Positions 1 to 9,014 are shown, counted from the first letter of the stretch. The stretch: 64,000 bases of DNA from Oleispira sp963851095 (GCA_963851095.1 CAWKOX010000009.1:248001-312000), one strand, 5' to 3'. Notes: generated by a model not told the origin, from the letters alone. Numbers and translations are program-made.

Positions 1-488
1 GTGTTGATCGACTGTTCAGCAATTTTACCAACGATTTCTGGTGCCAAGCCTACTAGTACAACAATGCCACCTGTTGGTGTTGGCATCTGACGGAAAATAC
101 GAGAACCAATTAAGGTTTCTTTGGTGATCTGTTTCGTGACAGACGTATTTACTTGATCAACGGTTTCGCTATCACCCGCGCCAGTTGTTTCGGCGTATTG
201 TTTAATCATGTTCTGAACTTCAACTTTCATGGTCTGAGCCAGCTCTACACGAGCTGCAGTTGCGGCCATTTGCTTCATGAAGTTAGCGCCAGCGCCAGAC
301 TTGTCAGCATAACCAACAGCAGAAAGCTCAATGCCATCAACAGGAGCGCCACAAATCCACTCAGGAGCAGGTTGGTTAGAACCGTCGGCAAATACACAGC
401 TAGCCACTGGCTGAGGTAAAGGCTGAGTAGAGCTACAGGCCACTAATAAAGTCGCTGTGCTGGCAATCAATAATGTGCGAAGTTTCAT
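1..488 (-). CDS. LPP20-family lipoprotein (3' end outside window)
   Basis: The gene reads leftwards off the window edge, so only about 162 N-terminal residues are visible. It starts at ATG 488, with a GGAG ribosome-binding site just upstream. The N-terminus is a lipoprotein signal (MKLRTLLIASTATLLVACSS) with the lipobox LVAC, so the mature protein should be lipid-anchored at Cys18. The following region (WICGAPVDGIELSAVGYA, then a long helical stretch rich in Ala, Gln and Lys) resembles LPP20-type lipoproteins, which typically carry a G(Y/W)A motif followed by a helix. The precise role is unknown. The family assignment rests on pattern recognition only. Confidence 0.65.
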   Translation of the reverse strand, partial: MKLRTLLIASTATLLVACSSTQPLPQPVASCVFADGSNQPAPEWICGAPVDGIELSAVGYADKSGAGANFMKQMAATAARVELAQTMKVEVQNMIKQYAETTGAGDSETVDQVNTSVTKQITKETLIGSRIFRQMPTPTGGIVVLVGLAPEIVGKIAEQSIN

Positions 489-578
489 CGTTTTCTCCAT
501 AAGATGGGATAAGGGTTGTCATGCTCAAATAGTGAAATTGAGCATAGCGTATGCCTCAACAAATTACTACTCGACCAT

Positions 579-615
579 AAAAAAACCGCTGCGACCATAG
601 GCCGCAGCGGTTTTT
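579..615 (-). terminator. Intrinsic terminator downstream of serA
   Basis: An 11-bp perfect stem (583-593 with 603-613, core CCGCTGCG/CGCAGCGG) is flanked by an A-run on one side and a T-run on the other. It can work on either strand. It lies 27 bp past the serA stop, so it most likely ends the serA transcript before the upstream lipoprotein promoter. Confidence 0.85.
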
Positions 616-641
616 AGCAATACTCAAATAGGTATTGAAAA

Positions 642-1871
642 TTAGAACAAGCGACGTACTTTAATCGTGCCGTCAACACTCTGAATTTTATCCAGTGCTA
701 ACTCACTTGCGCCAGCATCTACGTCGATAACGACATAACCAATGTTGCCGAAGGTTTGTAGGTATTGACCGCAAATGTTGATGTCATTTTCAGCCAGTAT
801 CGAGTTGATCGCGTTCATGATACCAGGCTTATTCTGGTGAACGTGCAAGATACGGTGCTGGTCAGGGTGAGCAGGTAATGCAACTTCTGGGAAGTTAACC
901 GCAGAAATAGTCGTACCGTTATCGCTGTATTTTCCTAGCTTCTCAGCAACTTCTAAACCGATGTTAGCTTGCGCTTCCATGGTAGAGCCACCCACGTGTG
1001 GAGTAAGAATAACGTTGTCGAATTCACGCAGTGGTGTGATGAACTCTTCATCATTTGAGCGAGGCTCAACTGGGAATACATCAACCGCAGCGCCTAATAG
1101 CTTTTTGCTACGAACCGCATCGGCTAGTGCATCGATATCCACAACCGTGCCGCGAGAAGCGTTCATCAAGATAGAACCTTGCTTCATCTGCGCGAACTGT
1201 TCTGGGCCCATCATCCACTTAGTGGCAGCCGTTTCTGGAACGTGCAAAGAAACCACGTCAGACATGCCTAATAATTCTTCCATGGTCGCAACCTGAGTTG
1301 CGTTACCTAGAGGAAGCTTGGTCACTACGTCATAGAAGAAAACTTCCATACCCATAGATTCAGCCATAACAGACAGCTGGGTACCAATGCTGCCGTAACC
1401 CACGATGCCTAGCTTCTTGCCGCGAATCTCAAAAGAGTTCACTGCAGATTTTACCCATTCGCCACGGTGACACTGAGCGCTTTTCTCAGGTACGCCGCGC
1501 ATCAATAAGATAGCTTGAGCAATAGAAAGCTCGGCAACTGAGCGAGTATTTGAATAAGGTGCATTAAAGACACAGATACCACGTTCTGTAGCAGCTTTAA
1601 GGTCAACCTGGTTAGTACCGATGCAGAAACAACCAACCGCAATCAACTTCTCAGCTGAATCAAAAATGTCAGCCGTTAACTGTGTGCGTGAACGGATACC
1701 AACGAAGTGGGCATCTTTGATACGCGCTTTCAGTTCGTCTTCAGGCAAAGCCGACTTTACGTAGTCGATGTTGCTATAACCAGCAGCTGTCAATGTGTCT
1801 ACAGCGCTCTGGTGTACGCCTTCAAGTAGTAGGAACTTGATTTTGCTTTTATCAAGAGAAGTTTGGCTCAT
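642..1871 (-). CDS. serA: D-3-phosphoglycerate dehydrogenase SerA
   Basis: SerA oxidises 3-phosphoglycerate to 3-phosphohydroxypyruvate with NAD, the first step of serine synthesis in the cytoplasm. At 409 residues it matches the E. coli-type short form (410). The NAD-binding loop GYGSIG is at 158-163. The catalytic trio falls at the same numbers as in E. coli: Arg240 in NASRGT, Glu269 in FPVEP and His292 in TPHVGG. A C-terminal ACT domain (about 335-409, with NKPGIM) is the serine-feedback module. Many enzymes of this type also reduce 2-oxoglutarate to D-2-hydroxyglutarate, which makes the divergent neighbour at 2159 functionally relevant. Confidence 0.97.
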   Translation of the reverse strand: MSQTSLDKSKIKFLLLEGVHQSAVDTLTAAGYSNIDYVKSALPEDELKARIKDAHFVGIRSRTQLTADIFDSAEKLIAVGCFCIGTNQVDLKAATERGICVFNAPYSNTRSVAELSIAQAILLMRGVPEKSAQCHRGEWVKSAVNSFEIRGKKLGIVGYGSIGTQLSVMAESMGMEVFFYDVVTKLPLGNATQVATMEELLGMSDVVSLHVPETAATKWMMGPEQFAQMKQGSILMNASRGTVVDIDALADAVRSKKLLGAAVDVFPVEPRSNDEEFITPLREFDNVILTPHVGGSTMEAQANIGLEVAEKLGKYSDNGTTISAVNFPEVALPAHPDQHRILHVHQNKPGIMNAINSILAENDINICGQYLQTFGNIGYVVIDVDAGASELALDKIQSVDGTIKVRRLF

Positions 1872-2040
1872 GATGGTACCTATGTTGGAGTATGAAATCC
1901 GTTGGAGTATAAAATCCGCTAGAAACTTTGACTACTTGGTTGGCTTTTTGCTTTACCAAGTTTTAATCAAAGGCTCTGAAAAATTAGGCGCGTATGCTAA
2001 CATATACGGCAATTAAAGTGTCCTCTTTTGAAGGGGGCGA

Positions 2041-2145
2041 ATGATGAAAAGTTTGTATTTTGAAAGTGAATATCTTTCATATAGGCATAAAAGCCTCAAG
2101 AAAGGGCTAATTTCCAACATAATACCGACGAATACGCATAACTAA
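2041..2145 (+). CDS. Candidate 34-residue small ORF
   Basis: This short frame begins MMKSLYFESEYLSYRHK and ends ...IIPTNTHN. It is preceded at good spacing by a strong ribosome-binding site (AAGGGGG, about 2034). It lies 13 bp upstream of the D-2-hydroxyglutarate dehydrogenase, which itself has a weak Shine-Dalgarno. It could be a translated leader or a chance frame. I recognise no family, and only the ribosome-binding site and position support it. Confidence 0.3.
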   Translation: MMKSLYFESEYLSYRHKSLKKGLISNIIPTNTHN

Positions 2146-2158
2146 AGCGGATATTTAG

Positions 2159-3577
2159 ATGACACAGTCTCAAACTTCTTTAAGCCAAATAGAATTAGAA
2201 AACCAACTAAAAGCCATTGTTGGTGACGATAAAGTAAAAACTGACCCTGATTCGTTAGAAACCTTTGGTAAGGACTGGACTAAGATCTATCCGCCAAATC
2301 CTTCTGCGATTGTATTTCCTAAAACGACCGAGCACGTTCAAGCGATTGTTAAATTCGCCAATGAACATCAAGTCGCTTTGGTGCCTTCTGGTGGTCGTAC
2401 CGGTTTGAGTGCAGGCGCAGTGGCCGCCAAGGGTGAAGTGGTTGTTGCCTTTGATTACATGAATAGCATCTCTGGCTTTAACGCGATGGATAAAACCGTT
2501 CGCTGTGGCGCGGGTGTGATCACCGAGCAGTTACAAAATTATGCGGAAGAGCAGGGCTTATTCTACCCAGTTGATTTCGCTTCTGCAGGCTCTAGCCAAA
2601 TTGGCGGTAACATTGGTACGAACGCCGGTGGTATTAAAGTCATTCGTTATGGCATGACCCGTGATTGGGTCGCGGGGTTAACCGTTGTGACCGGTAAAGG
2701 TGATATTCTTGAATTGAATAAAGACCTAGTGAAAAACAATACCGGTTACGACATGCGTCAGCTGTTTATTGGTGGTGAAGGTACGCTTGGGTTTGTGACG
2801 GAAGCAACCATGCGCTTAACCCGCCCCGCTAAAAACTTAACGGTATTGGTTTTAGGTGTGCCTGAGTTTGAAGCTATCATGAGCGTCTTAAATACCTTCC
2901 AAACCAATATCGATTTAACCGCGTTCGAGTTTTTCTCTGACAAAGCGATGCGTAAAGTCGTGGCGCGTGGTGATGTGCCTGCACCGTTTGAAACCGAAGC
3001 AGAATATTACGCGTTATTAGAATTCGAAGCCGAAACCGAAGGTCACATCGATCAAGCGATGGAGCTGTTCGAGAAGTGTATGGAAGAAGGTTGGGTATTA
3101 GACGGCGTAATGAGCCAGTCTGAAACTCAAGCGCAAAATCTATGGCGCTTGCGTGAAGATATTTCTGAAACGATTGCTGAATGGACGCCGTATAAAAACG
3201 ACATCTCTGTGGTTGTTTCGAAAGTACCGCCTTTCTTAAATGAAATTGAAGAAGTTGTTACTCGTGAATATCCGAACTTTGAAATTATCTGGTTTGGTCA
3301 CATTGGTGATGGCAACTTGCACTTAAATATTTTAAAGCCTGATGATTTAGCAAAAGAAATTTTCTTTGAGCAGTGCGCGAAAGTATCGACTTGGGTTTTT
3401 GAAATTGTTGAAAAATACAAGGGGTCTGTTTCTGCCGAGCACGGTGTGGGCATGACCAAAAAGCCTTATCTTGAATATACCCGTAGTGCGGCTGAAATCG
3501 GTTATATGCGTGCGGTGAAAGCAGTATTTGATCCGAACAATATTATGAATCCTGGCAAGCTAATCGATATGGAATAA
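2159..3577 (+). CDS. FAD-linked D-2-hydroxyglutarate dehydrogenase (D2HGDH-like)
   Basis: A 472-residue flavoprotein of the FAD_binding_4 / FAD-oxidase C family. The N-terminal half carries the FAD-binding PCMH fold (PSGGRTGLSAGAVA, then SSQIGGNIGTNAGGIKVIRYG). The C-terminal half carries the substrate-domain signatures GHIGDGNLHLNIL and EHGVGMTKKPYL. The family includes D-lactate, glycolate and D-2-hydroxyglutarate dehydrogenases. I favour the last because the gene is divergent to serA: in Pseudomonas, D2HGDH is known to remove the D-2-hydroxyglutarate made by SerA and so pull serine synthesis forward. A D-lactate dehydrogenase is the main alternative. A terminator follows directly. Confidence 0.85.
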   Translation: MTQSQTSLSQIELENQLKAIVGDDKVKTDPDSLETFGKDWTKIYPPNPSAIVFPKTTEHVQAIVKFANEHQVALVPSGGRTGLSAGAVAAKGEVVVAFDYMNSISGFNAMDKTVRCGAGVITEQLQNYAEEQGLFYPVDFASAGSSQIGGNIGTNAGGIKVIRYGMTRDWVAGLTVVTGKGDILELNKDLVKNNTGYDMRQLFIGGEGTLGFVTEATMRLTRPAKNLTVLVLGVPEFEAIMSVLNTFQTNIDLTAFEFFSDKAMRKVVARGDVPAPFETEAEYYALLEFEAETEGHIDQAMELFEKCMEEGWVLDGVMSQSETQAQNLWRLREDISETIAEWTPYKNDISVVVSKVPPFLNEIEEVVTREYPNFEIIWFGHIGDGNLHLNILKPDDLAKEIFFEQCAKVSTWVFEIVEKYKGSVSAEHGVGMTKKPYLEYTRSAAEIGYMRAVKAVFDPNNIMNPGKLIDME

Positions 3578-3593
3578 TTCAATCGAAATAAAC

Positions 3594-3626
3594 GGCCGAT
3601 ATGATGTGAATCAATCGGCCTTTTTT
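3594..3626 (+). terminator. Intrinsic terminator after the FAD dehydrogenase
   Basis: A 7-bp stem (GGCCGAT at 3594-3600 with ATCGGCC at 3614-3620) is followed by six T residues. It overlaps by two bases the stop codon of the convergent diguanylate cyclase gene. Confidence 0.85.
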
Positions 3627-5253
3627 ATTTAGGATTTGGATTGTAAACAACAACCTGATTTCGGCCATTCTCTTTGGCTTGATACATGGCTTTATCTGCT
3701 GCCTTAGTAAACTCTTCTAGCGTTTCTAAATTTTTATTCCACATAGCAATGCCGATGGATATTGTTGACGGCGTTTTTAAAAATTCGCTGACTTCTTTTT
3801 GATATCGTAAACGTATCTTTTCTGCACGATTAAAAGCAATTTTTTCATTAGCATCAGGCATTAAAATCACAAACTCTTCACCGCCATAGCGACATACAAT
3901 ATCGGTTCTTCTGCACTCGCCAATCATTATTTTCGCAAGCTTAATGAGTACTTGGTCGCCAATGTCATGTCCGAACTGGTCGTTAACACGTTTAAAATAA
4001 TCAGCATCCAGTAGTAATAACGTGAGAGGTTTTTTGCTGCGCTCTGATTTTTGGATTTCTTTGTTTGAGTTTTCATTAAAATAACGACGGTTAAATAATT
4101 GCGTTAAAGGGTCTTGGGTCGCTTGCTCCCAAAGAGACTCTTGTAGCTTGGTGATTTCTTCGATTTTCTTTTTTAATTCTTTGTTAGCTTCTTCAAAGCC
4201 TTGTTCTAATTCCACGCTTCGAGTGATGTCTGTGGACATTCCAATTAAACTGGTCAGCGTACCATCATCATCAAATAACGGTGCCTTAACAGACCAGTAA
4301 TGTAACGTTTTATCTCCATATGTTAGTTGTTCAATGCCTTCCACTGTGGATTGTGTTTTAAGTAATTTAAGATCTAAAGGATCAAACTCTTTACTTTCTT
4401 CAAACCCCATAAGATCGTGAGCCGTTTTGCCTAAGATTTCAATTCCGGGGCGATTAAATAATTCTTCTACCATTTTGTTGGCATAGATAAATCGTTGTTT
4501 TAGATCTTTTATATAAATGTATACGGGAACATTATCTAAGATCGTATTTAATTTATTTTCGGTCGCTTTGTAGTGGCTAATGTCAGTTGATATTCCAAAC
4601 ATACCTACCAGTTTGTCATTCTTTCCGGTTAAGGGTTTTTTGACCGACAGAAACGTTTTAGCCCTACCTATACTTTTAATGAATAGCGTTTCTTCGCTTG
4701 CAATCTTGACTGTTTTTCCAGAGGTTATTCGGTCGATTTCCTCTTGAATTTTATTAACGGCGGCGGTATCAAATAAATCCGAGTCAGTTTTTCCAATTAA
4801 ACTCTTTGGATCTTTATTAACTAAATCTCCTACTTTTTTGTTGGCGTAGGTGTAACGATAATTAGCATCTTTGCAATATACCTGAGCGCCTAAACTATCT
4901 AAAATAGTAATAAGTTGATTGCTGGGCATGTTGAAAATGAACTTCTTTTGTAGGTAAATCAGAATAAGAGAATCTTTGATTTCAGCCGTAATTAGTAGGA
5001 TGTTATCCCCAGAAAAAATTTCATAATTAAAAAAGAGTAATCCTTTATGGGCTAACTGTTGAGCTTTTTTAATAATACGAAAAAATGTCTCTGAGTTCTT
5101 TATCTGCTCTTGATCTTGTTTCAGTAAAGTATGGCAAGGAGGGTTGCTGAACAGTAGGTCATGACTATGCATCTCTACAAGTAGGGCTGGCTGAGCACTC
5201 TGCTGTAATAGCTGGGTAGCATTGTCTACGGCTTTATTTGACATAGTACGCAC
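3625..5253 (-). CDS. Diguanylate cyclase with tandem PAS domains
   Basis: A 542-residue (or slightly shorter) cytoplasmic signalling protein with no membrane segment. Two PAS domains (about 115-235 and 236-360) share the pattern 'YIYIKDLKQRFIYANK', and each ends in a PAC-like stretch (GMFGISTDIS, GMSTDITRS). A short coiled coil then leads into a C-terminal GGDEF domain. The active-site signature is GGEEF at 457-461, which supports c-di-GMP synthesis from two GTP. An RxxD inhibitory site (RRTD) lies five residues upstream, so product feedback is expected. The first possible start is a GTG at 5253. ATG 5244 is also possible, and neither has a clear ribosome-binding site. The signal sensed is unknown. 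Confidence 0.9.
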   Translation of the reverse strand: MRTMSNKAVDNATQLLQQSAQPALLVEMHSHDLLFSNPPCHTLLKQDQEQIKNSETFFRIIKKAQQLAHKGLLFFNYEIFSGDNILLITAEIKDSLILIYLQKKFIFNMPSNQLITILDSLGAQVYCKDANYRYTYANKKVGDLVNKDPKSLIGKTDSDLFDTAAVNKIQEEIDRITSGKTVKIASEETLFIKSIGRAKTFLSVKKPLTGKNDKLVGMFGISTDISHYKATENKLNTILDNVPVYIYIKDLKQRFIYANKMVEELFNRPGIEILGKTAHDLMGFEESKEFDPLDLKLLKTQSTVEGIEQLTYGDKTLHYWSVKAPLFDDDGTLTSLIGMSTDITRSVELEQGFEEANKELKKKIEEITKLQESLWEQATQDPLTQLFNRRYFNENSNKEIQKSERSKKPLTLLLLDADYFKRVNDQFGHDIGDQVLIKLAKIMIGECRRTDIVCRYGGEEFVILMPDANEKIAFNRAEKIRLRYQKEVSEFLKTPSTISIGIAMWNKNLETLEEFTKAADKAMYQAKENGRNQVVVYNPNPK

Positions 5254-5371
5254 TGGGCATTCATTGACTATTGAAGGAAATTCTTGTTTTAAGTATAGCT
5301 GAGCCTTTTGTCTTTGCTTGATCGCGTATGCTTCTTTTATACTGTGGCTTTTTAGGGGCTATGATTAGATT

Positions 5372-6058
5372 ATGCAAACAACGATGATGCAATTAACATT
5401 AGATCAACAAAAATTCTCTCATGCCTTGGGTAAGATCGTTTGTGTTGGGCGTAATTATGCCGCGCATGCAAAAGAACTGAATAATCCAATTCCTACGACT
5501 CCTATCCTATTCATCAAGCCCGCCTCGAGCGCTGTGCCTTTTGACCCTGTTTTTTCGGTTCCTAAAGATCAAGGCAGTGTGCATCATGAGCTTGAAATCG
5601 CGATTTTAATTGGTCAAACATTAACTCATGCTTCTGAACAACAGGTTGCTGAAAGTATTGCAGGTGTTGGGCTAGGGTTGGATCTAACCTTGCGTGATGT
5701 ACAAGATAAACTGAAAGGAAATGGCCATCCGTGGGAACGAGCAAAGAGCTTTGACGGCGCTTGCCCATTGACGGGTTTTGTCTCTGTAGCGAAGATGAGT
5801 TCTGCTGATTATCAAACGCTGGGTTTAAGGCTTGAAAAGAATGGCCAGCAACAACAACAGGGGACGAGCGCTGAGATGCTGTTTTCCATCTTGCCATTGA
5901 TTGCCCACATGAGTGAACATTTTAGCTTACAGGCTGGGGATGTCATTCTAACGGGAACCCCTGCTGGGGTTGGGCCACTCATCGCTGGTGATACGTTGCA
6001 GGCTGAATTATTACAGGCTAATAACGTCTTATTAACCTGTGAGAGTGTCGTTAGCTAA
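5372..6058 (+). CDS. Fumarylacetoacetate hydrolase-family protein (YcgM/FAHD1-like)
   Basis: A 228-residue single-domain enzyme of the FAA-hydrolase superfamily. It is about the length of E. coli YcgM (219) and human FAHD1. The divalent-metal ligands are visible: Glu73 and Glu75 in HHELEIAI, and Asp104 in LGLDLTLRDV. The pattern GRNYAAHAKEL near the N-terminus and LTGTPAGVGPL near the C-terminus are typical of the FAHD1-type acylpyruvase / oxaloacetate decarboxylase group. The exact substrate cannot be read from sequence. It is divergent from the PAS-GGDEF gene, with 118 bp between them for both promoters. Confidence 0.88.
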   Translation: MQTTMMQLTLDQQKFSHALGKIVCVGRNYAAHAKELNNPIPTTPILFIKPASSAVPFDPVFSVPKDQGSVHHELEIAILIGQTLTHASEQQVAESIAGVGLGLDLTLRDVQDKLKGNGHPWERAKSFDGACPLTGFVSVAKMSSADYQTLGLRLEKNGQQQQQGTSAEMLFSILPLIAHMSEHFSLQAGDVILTGTPAGVGPLIAGDTLQAELLQANNVLLTCESVVS

Positions 6059-6104
6059 GACCGCTTATTGTGCAGGCTCTAGCTACCAAAAATGCAGGAT
6101 GAAA

Positions 6105-7460
6105 TCAGGCTTTCTCTTTCATCGCCATAATGTGCTTCACTTGGCGATCAATGAGCTTCTCTGCATTATTGGGAAGTGAATCAAGCCAGCGGGTCTCGTG
6201 TTCGTTGGCGTTCAAATCCATTAAGCTGGGCCCTGGCTGCCAAAGAATATTCTCTGCCTCGCTCAGTTGGTTGACCAGATCTTGGCTCACCAATAGTTGC
6301 ATCTCTTTACTTTGCTGAGCCAGCTGAGCGGTCCAGTGAACGGTATCGCCGATCAGACTAAATTGAATTTGCTGGTTCATTTCTAACGGCGCGATCAGTA
6401 CCGGCCCCCAGTGTGCCGATAGCCTAAAATTCAATTGCTGAAGCTGTACATCGGTACGCTGCAACTCTTGGACTAGACCTAAAAATAATTGGGCAGCATA
6501 TAAGCAGTGACTGGCATCGCGAGGGTCATTATCGGGGTAGCCAAAAATGATTAAGATGCCATCTCCCATATAACGATCAACGGTGCCGTTATAAAGCTTG
6601 GCCGCATGAGATAACAGCTGATGATAATCTCCTAGAATGTCACTAAGCTCATCGGCAGTGAGTCTTTGCTGCAACTCTTTGAGGCCTTGAATTTCAATGA
6701 ATAGTAGCGCGCTGTGATGATAGGTTAAAGTATTCGACTTAGATAAATTGGGGCTTGCCATAAAATTTTCGAAAGATTTTTTAATGGCAATTTTATGCTG
6801 TTTTTGCGCGATTAAATTGTTGATCGCATTATTCAGTGCTTGATCATTTAAGCTGTTAGCGCCGTCATTCACCAAGGTGGGCTGCTCATTGCTGAGTAGA
6901 TCATTGAGCGCTTTAACCTGCTTGTGATTGGCTCGCAGTAGGTGTTCTCCCCAGTAGTAGGCTAATAAGCCCATAATAATACTGAGCATTAGGCTCGCAA
7001 GCATCAATAGAGTGGCATTGCGTTGGCTAATGTCATAAGCCTGGTTCATATTAATCGCGACACGAAGGTGGCCAATGAGTTGCTCATTGTCGGTGACGAC
7101 TTGATTGATCCAGAATACATCATAAGCGCCCAGTTCGATTAATCCTTGCTCGGCAATGGGCTGTTGAGTCGAGTTATAAAGAGTGGCGGATAGAATAAGT
7201 TCTTGATCAACCCAATCTTTGAGGACAATGTTGGCGCTGATGCGATCATCCTTGCGAAGACTGGGGCGCAATAAGATGCTGGCATCTTTAACCAAGCTCG
7301 TTGACAGCTGTTGCTGCTGCCCTAATAGCTGTTGGCGCAATTGACTGGTAACCAGATAACTAAAGGTTAAGCCGGTAATTAATATGGCGATGGCGATAAA
7401 AGCGGCCCACTGTTGGCTAGTGGTTAAGCGCTGAGTCATCTTTTTGGTGGATTTACCCAT
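6105..7460 (-). CDS. YtjB/AhpA-like membrane protein fused to a class III cyclase-like domain
   Basis: A 451-residue inner-membrane protein. One membrane segment at about 18-38 and another at about 150-170 bracket a periplasmic loop, the layout of the YtjB/Smp/AhpA family, whose gene usually sits next to serB, as here. The C-terminal half (about 250-400) is a class III nucleotide cyclase fold (FIEIQGL, then DRYMGDGILIIFG, then GDTVHWTAQL). Only one of the two metal aspartates is kept (Asp300). The other is Glu256, the base-contact Lys is Arg296, and the transition-state Asn and Arg are His375 and Gln379. Catalysis is therefore doubtful, and the domain may be a nucleotide sensor or scaffold. 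Confidence 0.82.
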   Translation of the reverse strand: MGKSTKKMTQRLTTSQQWAAFIAIAILITGLTFSYLVTSQLRQQLLGQQQQLSTSLVKDASILLRPSLRKDDRISANIVLKDWVDQELILSATLYNSTQQPIAEQGLIELGAYDVFWINQVVTDNEQLIGHLRVAINMNQAYDISQRNATLLMLASLMLSIIMGLLAYYWGEHLLRANHKQVKALNDLLSNEQPTLVNDGANSLNDQALNNAINNLIAQKQHKIAIKKSFENFMASPNLSKSNTLTYHHSALLFIEIQGLKELQQRLTADELSDILGDYHQLLSHAAKLYNGTVDRYMGDGILIIFGYPDNDPRDASHCLYAAQLFLGLVQELQRTDVQLQQLNFRLSAHWGPVLIAPLEMNQQIQFSLIGDTVHWTAQLAQQSKEMQLLVSQDLVNQLSEAENILWQPGPSLMDLNANEHETRWLDSLPNNAEKLIDRQVKHIMAMKEKA

Positions 7461-7568
7461 TGAATTCTATACTCGATATCAAACATTTCTACTTAGATGA
7501 TGGTATCATACGCGCCGTCTGGCAACTGCTAGATTAATCAAATTCAATTCTATAATGGGATTATAGTG

Positions 7569-7739
7569 ATGAGCGATACTAAAAAAGCATTACAAGAAAA
7601 AAGCGAAAAGTTGGCTAAAGGCCTATATCTAATAAGTTCAGATTGTCAGCGTGCATTATCAGTACACGAAACCGTTGATCTTATTGAAGAACTCCGTGGT
7701 GTTGTTGCTGATTTGCAAGCAAGCGTAGAAAAGCTTTAA
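7569..7739 (+). CDS. Conserved-looking 56-residue small protein upstream of serB
   Basis: The frame begins MSDTKKALQEKSEKLAKGLY and ends ADLQASVEKL, giving 56 residues. It is strongly charged and predicted all-helical, with no signal peptide or membrane segment. It lies in the space between the divergent YtjB-like gene and serB, in the same direction as serB and 57 bp ahead of it. Clean coding composition (no rare-codon clusters, acidic and basic residues in helical phase) supports it as real. I do not recognise the family. Confidence 0.6.
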   Translation: MSDTKKALQEKSEKLAKGLYLISSDCQRALSVHETVDLIEELRGVVADLQASVEKL

Positions 7740-7796
7740 GCAATTTAAAACAGTGTTACCTTTTGATTTAAAGTCAGGTTGGTTAAGGGCAGATTC

Positions 7797-9014
7797 GTGA
7801 TTGAGTTAGTATTAATTCGAGTGAGTGGGGCGGATAAACCAGGTTTAACCGCAAGTATTACTGCGATCCTAGCGCAGTATAACGTTACTATATTGGATAT
7901 CGGCCAAGCCGAAATTCATGACAGCTTATCGTTGGGCATACTCGCCGCGATTCCCTCTAACGCAGAATCTGCTCCTGTACTAAAAGATGTACTTTTTAAA
8001 GCCCATGAAATAGGGCTAACGGTGAGTTTTACTCCTGTCGATAGCGATAGCTACGAGCAGTGGGTATCAGGCCAAGGTAAAGATCGCCATATCATTACTT
8101 TGCTTGCTCGCACCATCAGCGCAGAACATATTGCCCGTATTACTGCCATCGTGGCAGAGCACGGACTGAATATTGATAACATCACTCGCTTAACCGGACG
8201 TGTATCCCTGACCAAAGACCTTGATGATTCGATTCCTAATCGTGCATGCATCGAATTCTCTGTGCGTGGAGATGCTGACCAAGCGGTATTAAGAGAGAAG
8301 TTCTTATCGGTATCCAACGATTTAAATGTCGATATTGCCGTTCAAGAAGATAACGTTTATCGCCGCAATCGCCGCCTTGTCGCCTTTGATATGGATTCAA
8401 CCTTAATCGAAGCGGAAGTCATTGATGAACTAGCCGCGGCGGCGGGCGTGGGTGAGCAAGTCGCTGAAATTACAGAACGTGCGATGCGTGGTGAAATCGA
8501 CTTTACCGAAAGCTTTCATGAGCGTGTTGCTTTATTGAAGGGCTTAAGTGGCGACGTATTACAAGATATTGCAGAGCGTTTACCGGTTACTGAAGGGGCC
8601 GAGCGCCTAATTCGTAACTTGAACTCATTAGGTTATACCACGGTGATTCTATCCGGTGGTTTTAATTATTTTGGCAATTACCTAAAAGACAAGCTCGGCA
8701 TTGACTATGTCTTCGCTAACGAGCTGGATATGGAAGATGGCATCGTGACCGGCAAAGTAACCGGTACCGTAGTTGATGGTAATCGTAAAGCTCAGCTATT
8801 GCGTGAGATTGCTGAAAAAGAAGGCATTCGCCTAGAGCAAACCATTGCGGTGGGTGATGGTGCGAATGATTTACCGATGTTGAGTATTGCAGGCTTGGGA
8901 ATTGCGTTCCGCGCAAAGCCTTTGGTGCAAGAGTCGGCCAAGCAGTCTATCTCGACGCTGGGTTTAGATGGTGTGCTTTATCTACTAGGCTATCGCGATC
9001 GCGATATTGTTTGA
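7797..9014 (+). CDS. serB: Phosphoserine phosphatase SerB
   Basis: SerB removes phosphate from phosphoserine in the last step of serine synthesis. The C-terminal HAD domain shows the nucleophile motif FDMDSTLIEAEVIDE (first Asp is the nucleophile), the Ser/Thr motif ILSGGF and the metal motif GDGANDLPML. The N-terminal half holds two ACT-like regulatory domains (about 1-75 and 90-180), as in Pseudomonas and mycobacterial SerB. I chose GTG 7797 (VIELVLIRVSGADKPGLT) over the longer TTG at 7779, because the ACT strand normally starts within a few residues of the N-terminus. That gives 405 residues. Confidence 0.95.
   Translation: MIELVLIRVSGADKPGLTASITAILAQYNVTILDIGQAEIHDSLSLGILAAIPSNAESAPVLKDVLFKAHEIGLTVSFTPVDSDSYEQWVSGQGKDRHIITLLARTISAEHIARITAIVAEHGLNIDNITRLTGRVSLTKDLDDSIPNRACIEFSVRGDADQAVLREKFLSVSNDLNVDIAVQEDNVYRRNRRLVAFDMDSTLIEAEVIDELAAAAGVGEQVAEITERAMRGEIDFTESFHERVALLKGLSGDVLQDIAERLPVTEGAERLIRNLNSLGYTTVILSGGFNYFGNYLKDKLGIDYVFANELDMEDGIVTGKVTGTVVDGNRKAQLLREIAEKEGIRLEQTIAVGDGANDLPMLSIAGLGIAFRAKPLVQESAKQSISTLGLDGVLYLLGYRDRDIV

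Noticed and set aside
153..419. 88-residue frame on the plus strand
   Set aside because: It is the antisense of the LPP20-type lipoprotein, which has a signal peptide, a good ribosome-binding site and better codon use.
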